Source of the DNA: Anthopleura xanthogrammica
Lineage: Eukaryota > Cnidaria > Anthozoa > Actiniaria > Actiniidae
DNA length: 64,000 nucleotides
Assembly: GCA_964019055.1 (NCBI GenBank)
Contig: OZ025207.1
Coordinates: 909,001-973,000, forward strand
Direction: 5' to 3'
Positions 57,448 through 64,000 of the stretch are shown one piece after another. Position 1 is the first letter of the stretch; every line of letters begins with the position of its first letter. Under the pieces are notes generated by a model. The model was not told the DNA's origin and did no database searches. It was given only the letters and a program-made list of their open reading frames with translations. The position numbers were made by a program, and so were the translations under genes.

Positions 57448-58470
57448 ATGGAGATCAACTCAGAAATCTTTATTTGGCTGAAAAACGTCTCAAGTGGCCT
57501 GAATTTAGAACGATTTGCAAACGAATTTGAATCAAGAGGATTTAGAACCAAAGCTTTGCTGAAGTATCTCGAAAAGGAGGATTTACATCAATTTTTTCAA
57601 TCTCCAGTGAAACTGCTGCTTGCAGAGAAAAGAATCCTAACGAAAGAACTACAAGAATTGAAAAAAGGACAACTTCAACCTAAATCATTGTTTGCTGACT
57701 CAGATTTGAATGGAAAAGGGAATGTACATATCAATACGACCGCAGTTGGTTACGTGGAATCTCTTGCTGTTCCTTTGCCTTCGAATCCGTTAGCGCTCGC
57801 GTCTTCATTGATGAGCTCAAGCGACACAAGTCTACCACTTGGTAGTCCGCCACCTGGTAGTTTGCCAACGTTACCAAACTCTGACAACAGTTATTTGGGT
57901 CAACGTCAACGAGAGCTTACAGATGAAGTCAGTTATTTGCAAGACTGCTTACGAAGTGCACAACAAGAGTACAATCGAAGGAACGAAGAGCTAAAGAACT
58001 ATGATGTGCTGTCAAGTAAACGAAGTAAGCTCTGTTCCCGCTGTCATTCCAGTGGTCACAATATATCAAAGTGCAAAAGATCAGCTTGTCCTGGAATTAG
58101 CTCGTGCAATGTGAAAGAAAAACACCCTGAAGTAAGAGCTGAGCTAGCAGAGCTTCAAAAACTGATAAAAGAACTCACTCAAAAAGGCGAGAAAACCAAG
58201 CTCTCTCTTGACTCATTTGTCAGTGCAAGAAACAGGGCAGCAAGCAGTTTTTTCGCCATCATGCGGCCAAGGCTCAAAAACCAAAATCCTGCTAAATATG
58301 TTGCGGATCGTGCTGCACTTGACAGAGACTTGCTCATTTTGAAACGTGCTCTCAATAACAAAGTCCCAGTAAATGAAGCCGACGACTGGCGTCTGCCATA
58401 TTTGATTGAAAACTACCAAAGAAACCACACGGAACCATATCTTGGTCTATCAGTACCTTACAGTCAGTAA
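57448..58470 (+). CDS. SAM-like / zinc-knuckle protein of the Tc1/mariner-like element
   Basis: An open 340-residue frame inside the element. Residues about 7-70 look like a SAM domain: FIWLKNVSSGLNLERFANEF, RTKALLKYLEKEDLHQFF, KLLLAEKRILTKEL. A Pro/Ser-rich linker (SLPLGSPPPGSLPTLP) and a coiled coil follow. Next is a Cys/His cluster CSRCHSSGHNISKCKRSACP with a further GISSCN (about 195-220), and then another coiled coil (LAELQKLIKELTQKGEKTK). SAM domains oligomerise and zinc knuckles bind nucleic acid, so a helper or targeting role is conceivable, but this is inference. Cargo capture from a host gene is the alternative. Confidence 0.75.
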   Translation: MEINSEIFIWLKNVSSGLNLERFANEFESRGFRTKALLKYLEKEDLHQFFQSPVKLLLAEKRILTKELQELKKGQLQPKSLFADSDLNGKGNVHINTTAVGYVESLAVPLPSNPLALASSLMSSSDTSLPLGSPPPGSLPTLPNSDNSYLGQRQRELTDEVSYLQDCLRSAQQEYNRRNEELKNYDVLSSKRSKLCSRCHSSGHNISKCKRSACPGISSCNVKEKHPEVRAELAELQKLIKELTQKGEKTKLSLDSFVSARNRAASSFFAIMRPRLKNQNPAKYVADRAALDRDLLILKRALNNKVPVNEADDWRLPYLIENYQRNHTEPYLGLSVPYSQ

Positions 58471-58741
58471 TTATGTCTCTTGAGAAAAACATTGACAGTT
58501 GAAATTTTCAGTGTTGTAAAATCGTTGTGTTATTTTATATCTTTGACCATTAGTCGATCCGCTACGGCAGAAAGCAGATAGCAAAAGCCCGCCATAACGA
58601 CCATGTATGTGTAAAGTCGTTAATAAAATAATTGTCTATATAAACAAACAAGTCTTTATTTATCTGTGTAAATATGCTTTTATTTATTTTTTCTTTCATC
58701 ATTTCATCTTCTTGAAAAGATTTTATAGACCTTGAATACCT

Positions 58742-58821
58742 TAACTCGCATTCTATTGTTTTCGATTCGTAATCTGATTGGTTGACAAACTCGAGTGACC
58801 ACGGTTAGAGTAGAACGACAG
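58742..58821 (-). repeat. right 80-bp TIR
   Basis: Inverted copy of 55916-55995, followed by TA. Confidence 0.95.
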
Positions 58822-58876
58822 TAATAAACATTTTCATTTGTCACAACAAACATGATTAATGATTATTTTACCCCAT

Positions 58877-59681
58877 AGGTTTGAAGTATTGAAAACAGCA
58901 TTTGAAGAACTGGATGATATTGTAGATCTTTGATTAACTGTTCAGGTTGCATTTTATGGAAAATTCGCAAGTGATTTTGGTGGTCCAAGAAGAGAATTTT
59001 TCAGATTGTGTTTGCAAAAAATCAAAGTATTTTGATGATGGCCTCCGAGAACTCTTATTTAAGGACTATGAGAAGGTTGGTATTATAATGGCACTCGGTA
59101 TTCTCCAAAATGGGCCGATGCCCACATTTCTGCCTGATGAAATTCTCCAAGAACTGTTTAAGGATAAATATCCAAGTCCATGTGTAAAGTCCCTACGTAA
59201 AGGCTTTCAAAAACTGGGATTATATGAAATTGGCAAAGCTTTGCCATTGTTTCTACACCTCATGCAACCTTGCCCAACACATTTTTTAACGAGAAAGAAG
59301 CTAATAAGCTTGCTGAAGCCATCTTTTTCTGAGGAAGGTTCAAACTCCTACAAATTCCAGGTGGCCACGTACGAGAAATTTTCAAAGTATTTAAGAGAAG
59401 TGGCTAGTGGCCGTAGATTTGGAGTAAGCCTTGGTGATATACTACAGTTTACTACAGGATCTAATGAAGAGCCACTACTTGGCTTTGCTATTCTGCCGAG
59501 CATCCAGTTTAATGAGGCTATTAGCTCATCCAGCAAGTGGTTCTTTGTACCAACAGAAAACTCATGTAGCCAGACTCTATGCTTACCCACAGCATCCCTT
59601 GAATGCTCTCTACCAGAGGAGGAAGATCTTTTTGAAGTTTATGATCATGCATTCAAGAACACTTATTTTGGCCTTGCATAA
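58877..59681 (+). pseudogene. HECT-type ubiquitin ligase domain remnant (G2E3-like)
   Basis: A candidate exon at 58877 reads FEVLKTAFEELDDIVDL and then a stop. The same region continues FASDFGGPRREFFRLCLQ (58960-59013), the conserved HECT start. After a frameshift at the A6 run near 59017 the frame reads IIMALGILQNGPMPTFLP, LGDILQFTTGSNEEPLLGF and VPTENSCSQTLCLPTAS, where NSC is the expected catalytic cysteine, ending near YFGLA at 59681. HECT ligases take ubiquitin on that Cys (family knowledge). It lies just past the Tc1-like insertion, next to KDZ copy B, as the RING fragment lies next to copy A. Confidence 0.75.
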
Positions 59682-60465
59682 TGTTGGTTCTTTTAAGATG
59701 TGTAATGGCCTTAGGAAAACTTAAGGAAACATTACATAAGCCTGAGTACTACAAATTAACTGTTAATATTGTTTGTTGGATGAAAAAGGACACAGAACAT
59801 AGTATTTAATAGTTGTAATTATTTTGATTTACTAGAACTGTGCAGGTTATGAATTATTAAGACATACTTATACCATTATAATGACATATGTACATATGTA
59901 TAAGAAATCTTATTGAGTTTTGAAGGAATATGTGAACTGGATTTGGTAGCAAAGTTAGTGTGAGACATGTAAAGCAACACTTCTCATTAGCTGTTGTTGT
60001 GTCCAACAACATGGCAGTCCTATTTTTGTCCATTATTTAGGGATGTTTGTTCACATGAAACCAAGAGTATTGAAATGTTACAGTTCTGCCTTTGCATTAT
60101 AATTTTGATACTTATCACACAAACCTAACAAATTGTCTGTATGAAACAGCCCTGAAATACCTGCAGGTTGAAAACAAAATAAACATCAACTTCAATTATT
60201 TCTCAATTTAACAATAATTACAATTTTCAAACATGTAAAATTACACTCTAGTTGCCAAAAAATTAGCTAATATAATTCCTTTTCATAATGCTTCATCATA
60301 AAACAAGGAGATCACAAGGGATGACATGAATTACCATGAACAATACCCGGACAATAACAGGGTCGTGGGGAGGGGAGGGGCTAGGGGTCTGAGCCCCTTT
60401 TTTCATATTTTGCTACTATTCTCTTGTATTTTAAATTTTAAAAAAAGAGACAAATAACACTGCAA
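59682..60465. other. AT-rich non-coding stretch
   Basis: No supported gene. A GC-rich patch (GGGGAGGGGAGGGGCTAGGGG) near 60368-60388 stands out but forms no clear repeat. Confidence 0.4.
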
Positions 60466-60953
60466 TTACTCAGAATTGGCAGGGTTTCCTCGTCCTAAAG
60501 CTGAAGAATAAGATTTCTTAGCTTTTGTCTTCAAACCAACCCCTGCAACCTCGAGAACCCAGTGGTCGAGACAAACACTGCTGAAGGCTTCATGGTCAGT
60601 TATGCAATCCTCCTCTTGATCGATTTCTTGCATCTTTTCTCTACATCTATCGTATTCCATACAGCACCTACATTCTTCGTGTGTTACAACAAATTCTAAC
60701 GAGCATTTGCCACACTTGCACCTATGAGAAAAATGGAGATTGACAAAGCGTAAACGTCCAGTACTTACCACTCAAAAAGCCTCCTCTTGTTGTTCTCCCG
60801 TTCTCGTTTGTATCGTTCTACTTCCATTGAGTATTCTTCTGCTTCATTCTCGTTTGCAATGGGATCTAAATCCACTTCATAAACACAAAACTCGCTAGCA
60901 GAGTGGAAGCTTTCGTCTGAGTCCGACAGACTATCCACAGGCGAATTTTCCAT
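60466..60953 (-). CDS. P2X7-type Cys-rich domain protein, two exons, intact
   Basis: Minus-strand exon 1 (60769-60953) starts MENSPVDSLSDSDESFHSAS and is acidic, ending in a basic KRERENNKRR helix. A 47-bp intron (60722-60768, GTAAGT...CATAG) splits the Trp codon, and exon 2 (60466-60721) then reads WCKCGKCSLEF, HEECRCCMEYDRC, CITDHEAFSSVCLDHWVLEV. This spacing of Cys, His and Trp matches the cytoplasmic ballast domain of vertebrate P2X7 receptors. Invertebrates carry it as stand-alone proteins (family knowledge). No membrane segments are present, so it is not a channel. The total is 146 residues with correct phase and no stops. It may be cellular or element cargo. Confidence 0.75.
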
Positions 60954-61449
60954 TACAGAAAACCAAATATTTATCCGTAATATACCTCACAACACCCATA
61001 GTAAACAAGTAAACAAGTAAACCTGAACCTTCGGGAAGCAATGTGTTGAGAAACTGACGTCACGGGTCAGCTGCCTGTCGCGGGCTCACTAGAAACACTT
61101 GGAACACTCGGGAGCAATGGCGGATGCCAAATTCGCGTTTTGAAGTCCAATTTTTTGGTACTTCTGGTCCAGCTAAAGAAAAACGGCTTTTACGAGCAAG
61201 AATTGGGGGTATATAATTTCAATATATGCAAAAATTAGTTTAATCAGAAGACAACGATTTTCATCATAGTGGCACTTTAAGCAATCTATGATCTCATTTA
61301 TAATAATTCTCATTCACCCAAACAAACGAACAACGAAGCACTGAGACGTATGCGACCCTCACTCAAGAAAGAAGGCGTGTTGTACTTCTAAATGTCGTCC
61401 CTGTAAGGGTCATTTCGAATGAAGGAAGCCATGTTGCACCATATACGGA
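60954..61449. other. intergenic region
   Basis: Upstream of the P2X7-like gene there is a GC-richer patch (61040-61140) with an ATGGCGGATGCC sequence. A frame near 61378-61430 reads VLLNVVPVRVIS, which belongs to the retropepsin-like remnant that follows. Confidence 0.4.
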
Positions 61450-62486
61450 TTGCTTGACAACGCAAGTAGAGGAACGATAATCTCTTCAGAGCTTGCTACA
61501 ACATTGGACATCGCCAGTCCTCTTTGTCCGCTCACAGTCACCACAGTGCTTGGTAAACAAGACTGCAATTTTAAAGAAGTTAAGTTTAAGCTTCAGTCAG
61601 TGGAATCTACAGCCTGCCCAATACTCACTGTCAATGAAGGTATCATTAAGGAACTTGACATAGCTCTTAGTGATTTAAAAAGTTTACAGCGTGGTCACAT
61701 CAAAGCAGAAGATAACTACCTGACCAATTTTACAATAGATTCATATCTTGACATTCTTCAGGCTGGTGGAGAAGATGTTACAGTGTTTTCCTGGGAAACA
61801 TTTGAGAAAACAATTCTTAAAAGGCTTCTTGCTGGACAAGCAAAGTTTTTAGAACAAGACATAATTATTGCTCCTTGCAATTCAGTAGGAAGCCAGCACT
61901 GGTTCCTTGTTGCAGTCTTCCCAAAGGCAAAATTGGTTGCTGCCTTTGATAGTATGTCAGGAGCTTTTATAAAGCCAACTGCAAAGGCAGCATTGCAGGA
62001 AATGTGAAACATATTGAGGAAGGCTGATGAAAGCATTGATGTTGATCACTGGCAGTTTATGGTTATAAGCCTTGCGACATCCCACAGCAAACTAATGGTT
62101 GGGACTGTGGTGTGTTTTTGTGCCTTTATGCTAGGTGTCTAGTCAGTGGTGTTATGCTTGACAGATGGAGCATCCCTGATTACAGAAAACATATCATATC
62201 GGAACTCCATGGCAAGGTTCTTCTCTCCACTTCAGCATCCAACATTGAGGTTGACCAATACTATGCTGTTGACTATGTCAACAACTATTATGTTGGTAGA
62301 GCTCTCAGTGCATCTGAGAGTAGTCCACGTACATCATTCAAGTTCTTGCACAGAGTTGGTGCGAAGAAATTTGACTGGCCCAAGCGGGATGATGTTGACC
62401 ATGTCCACAACACATGCATTTTTTATGGCACTGTTATGTTGAAGGGAAATGTAATTTGTGAAAAGCGAGGTATGAGATTGACATAA
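61450..62486 (+). pseudogene. retropepsin-like segment fused to a Ulp1/SENP-type protease, broken
   Basis: 61450-61640 reads LDNASRGTIISSELATTLDI and TVTTVLGKQDCNFKEVKFKL, like the DUF1758-type aspartic protease of BEL/Pao elements. In the same frame a C48 protease domain follows: NYLTNFTIDSYLDIL, SQHWFLVAVFP (catalytic His at 61897), LVAAFDSMSG (Asp at 61948). A stop at 62005 and a frameshift near 62060 precede IPQQTNGWDCGVFLCLYAR (Gln, then Cys at 62106). Thus the His-Asp-Gln-Cys set is complete but split over two frames. Ulp1 proteases cleave SUMO-type modifiers and occur in Zisupton/KDZ, Ginger and other elements (family knowledge). Confidence 0.7.
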
Positions 62487-62649
62487 ATGAATATTTTGCC
62501 GGCACGGAGCTAGTGAGCCCGTGCGTAAGTAGCGTCGGGTCCCTTGTGTATATCAAACATATAAGTAGTGTGCTGACCGTGTGTAAGTTATCTACGGTCA
62601 GTCAGCTCGCAGAAGTCTATTACTAAATTTTCAAAGTCCCTTTTTCTTC
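62487..62649 (+). other. candidate 5' terminal region of the DIRS/Ngaro-type element
   Basis: Non-coding DNA with GGCACGGAGCTAGTGAGCCC and GTGCTGACCGTGTG with its imperfect partner CTACGGTCAGTCAG, just before the Gag ORF. No second copy of this terminal repeat is in the window, so the boundary is a guess. Confidence 0.35.
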
Positions 62650-63324
62650 ATGGAAGAGCGCAACGTTCAACGTTTAATCAGCGAGAATAATGCCGTTCTA
62701 CTAGCTCAGATGCAAACTTTGATTAAAGACTCTACTAACGACCTTAAGAGAGCAAGTCAAGAGGTAGCTGAACAACACCTTGGTCAAATTAAGAAATTGA
62801 AGAGAGACACCAACCCAACCTTTAAGAAGAAGAGCAATGAAGACCAGTTCAAGTCGAACAAGGCTATCCTCGAAACTTTTGAAGACGCCAAGTCCTCTAT
62901 AACTGCCAATCAGACCGACAAGGCGGTTGAGTTCCTTGACCAAGGTATGTCCTTAATTAAGGATCGACAGAAACTTATTCTCATGGCCGATAAGTCCACT
63001 TACGGCTGGAAAACTGTTTTAGAATATAAACATAATGACCTCGCCGAAGATGACGAGGACGAGAAGAAGATCTTTAGAGCCGAAACCAGGGCTGCTGCTA
63101 AAGTTAAGCGCTTCAATGCCAATCGTTTTCAACGCCGTCCTTTCAACGCCCCAGTCGCAGCCGGTTCATTCCTCCCTTCCCACTTCGTCTGCCACCGTCA
63201 GATCGAATTTCCAGACGGGCTCCTCTCGTTCTCCTGGTACTTGTTTCGCTTGTGGTAAAGCTGGTCACTGGCGCGTTTGTTGTCCTTATACAAGTGCCAC
63301 TTCAACTTCTTCTCAATCTAAATA
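62650..63324 (+). pseudogene. DIRS/Ngaro-type Gag with one frameshift
   Basis: ATG 62650 opens a charged helical protein: RLISENNAVLLAQMQTLIKD, then TANQTDKAVEFLDQGMSLIK and EKKIFRAETRAAAKVKRFNA. Between about 63110 and 63150 the frame must shift by one base to continue as SSRSPGTCFACGKAGHWRVC, a CCHC knuckle (CxxCx4Hx4C), ending at 63324. The Gag type with a single C-terminal knuckle and the RT that follows fit invertebrate DIRS/Ngaro elements. The shift could be a mutation or, less likely, programmed. Confidence 0.7.
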
Positions 63325-63479
63325 GTTATTGAAATTATATTCTGTATTATGCAAATGTTTCTGTTTGTTGTTTTGTTTGCATCAAATTACGCTTTATTGT
63401 ACGTTTTATATTCTAATATTTATTCATATATGCCTTATATAACAATGTTTTGTTCTGTATTCTTCTGGTGTTATTTTAG

Positions 63480-64000
63480 ATTTAGATGTATATTCGTCAT
63501 CAATTCCTGTTAATGAAGCTGAGAGTTTTTCCTACGATCCTCATTTGTCTCGATCTTATGAGGTTAAATCTGATTGCGCTACGCCCGTAGTTTCTGTCAA
63601 AGGCAGATTGAAGAAAGCAGTTCAGAGTTGGGTAGATATCGACGCTCCTCAATTCATTCTTGACGTGATATCTGAGGGTTACAGAATTCCATTTTTTGTT
63701 CTGCCGCCTGCCTTCATCGGGAAAAATAATAAATCTGCGCTCAGGGAATCCTCTTTTGTTGAGCAGTCTATCAAGGAGTTACTTGACTCTAATTGCGTCG
63801 AAGAAGTATTTTCTCCACCTGTTATCATCAATCCTCTTTCTGTTTCTATTCAGAGCTCGGGAAAGAAGAGGCTGATCCTTGATTTACGTCATGTTAACAA
63901 GTGTGTTTACAAAAATAAGTTCAGATGCGAGGATTTAGTGGTCCTTAAAGAAATTCTTAAGCCTGGTGATTTTATGTTTACGTTCGATCTCAAGTCAGGC
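63480..64000 (+). CDS. DIRS/Ngaro-type reverse transcriptase, 5' part, runs off the window
   Basis: From an AG at 63478-63479, a likely splice acceptor after a T-rich stretch, the frame reads VKGRLKKAVQSWVDIDAPQF, ILDVISEGYRIPFF, FIGKNNKSALRESSFVEQSI, VIINPLSVSIQSSGKKRLIL and DLRHVNKCV. It ends FDLKSG at the window edge, just before the first catalytic Asp block of the RT palm. These motifs are those of RTs that accompany tyrosine recombinases. No stop is present to position 64000. The 155 bp between the Gag stop and 63478 may be an intron or a spacer. Confidence 0.75.

Larger units (their letters stand above)
55916..58821 (+). mobile_element. two-ORF Tc1/mariner-like transposon
   Basis: Perfect-looking 80-bp terminal inverted repeats (55916-55995 and 58742-58821) begin CTGTCGTTCTACTC and are flanked by TA on both sides (55914-55915, 58822-58823). 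TA duplication and a paired-type transposase place it in the IS630/Tc1/mariner superfamily. At 2,906 bp it is larger than usual because a second, same-strand ORF follows the transposase. TIR identity and two open ORFs suggest recent mobility. Confidence 0.95.

Overview
The window is AT-rich genomic DNA from a eukaryote with short GT-AG introns, most likely an invertebrate animal and probably a cnidarian such as a coral or sea anemone. I infer this from the mix of mobile-element families (KDZ/HMGXB3-like transposases, DIRS/Ngaro-type tyrosine-recombinase retroelements, Helitron, MULE, long-TIR DNA transposons) and from two cellular-looking domains, an alpha-kinase and a P2X7-type Cys-rich domain. 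The species call is inference. Nearly all recognisable coding sequence is transposon-derived, and most of it carries frameshifts, stops or deletions. No bacterial features, CRISPR arrays or rRNA genes are visible.

Layout. 0.36-3.25 kb: decayed multi-exon KDZ-like transposase (copy A), followed by a zinc-ribbon/RING gene fragment (3.6-4.6 kb). 4.8-6.9 kb: Helitron remnant with an RPA-like gene. 9.2-10.5 kb: tyrosine recombinase of a DIRS/Ngaro-type element followed by a split direct repeat. 10.6-11.4 kb: Mutator-like transposase fragment. 11.6-12.7 kb: intact LINE ORF1 without ORF2. 12.9-13.7 kb: spliced Crypton-like tyrosine-recombinase remnant. 14.2-15.6 kb: stem-loop/tRNA-like cluster, RecQ-like fragment and LINE 3' end. 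17-20 kb: tandem duplication, BEL-like and RNase H remnants, and an array of five hairpins.

20.0-38.0 kb is a three-level nest that can be read almost to the base. A non-LTR reverse transcriptase ORF is interrupted by a 14.4 kb element with 577-bp terminal inverted repeats and TTAA target duplications. That element's own transposase-like gene is interrupted by a 6.95 kb element with 714-bp terminal inverted repeats and a TTT duplication. The inner element encodes a very large protein containing a complete FEN1/XPG-type 5'-nuclease active site, with paired zinc fingers at the N-terminus and a CXC-like Cys cluster at the C-terminus (Academ-like candidate).

38.3-41.6 kb: exons of an alpha-kinase-type gene, its introns holding two fold-back MITEs. 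42.8-45.1 kb: a small, very young Gypsy element with near-identical LTRs that lost RNase H and integrase. 45-46.5 kb: LINE and unidentified debris. 47.5-50.3 kb: an uncharacterised transposase-like gene, then a MITE and an opposite-strand ORF. 51.6-55.9 kb: KDZ-like copy B, missing the middle exons and cut by a 2.9 kb two-ORF Tc1/mariner-like element (55.9-58.8 kb). Beyond it lies a HECT ubiquitin-ligase remnant (58.9-59.7 kb). 60.5-61.0 kb (minus): an intact two-exon gene with a P2X7-like Cys-rich domain. 61.4-62.5 kb: a retropepsin-like/Ulp1 protease fusion, decayed. 62.5-64 kb: 5' part of a DIRS/Ngaro-type retroelement (Gag, then reverse transcriptase running off the window).

The genes do not form one pathway. 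The window is a graveyard of elements with a few young insertions, two probable cellular genes, and several element proteins whose domain pairings are worth following up: transposase beside RING/HECT, FEN nuclease plus zinc fingers, and Tc1 transposase plus a SAM-like/zinc-knuckle protein.
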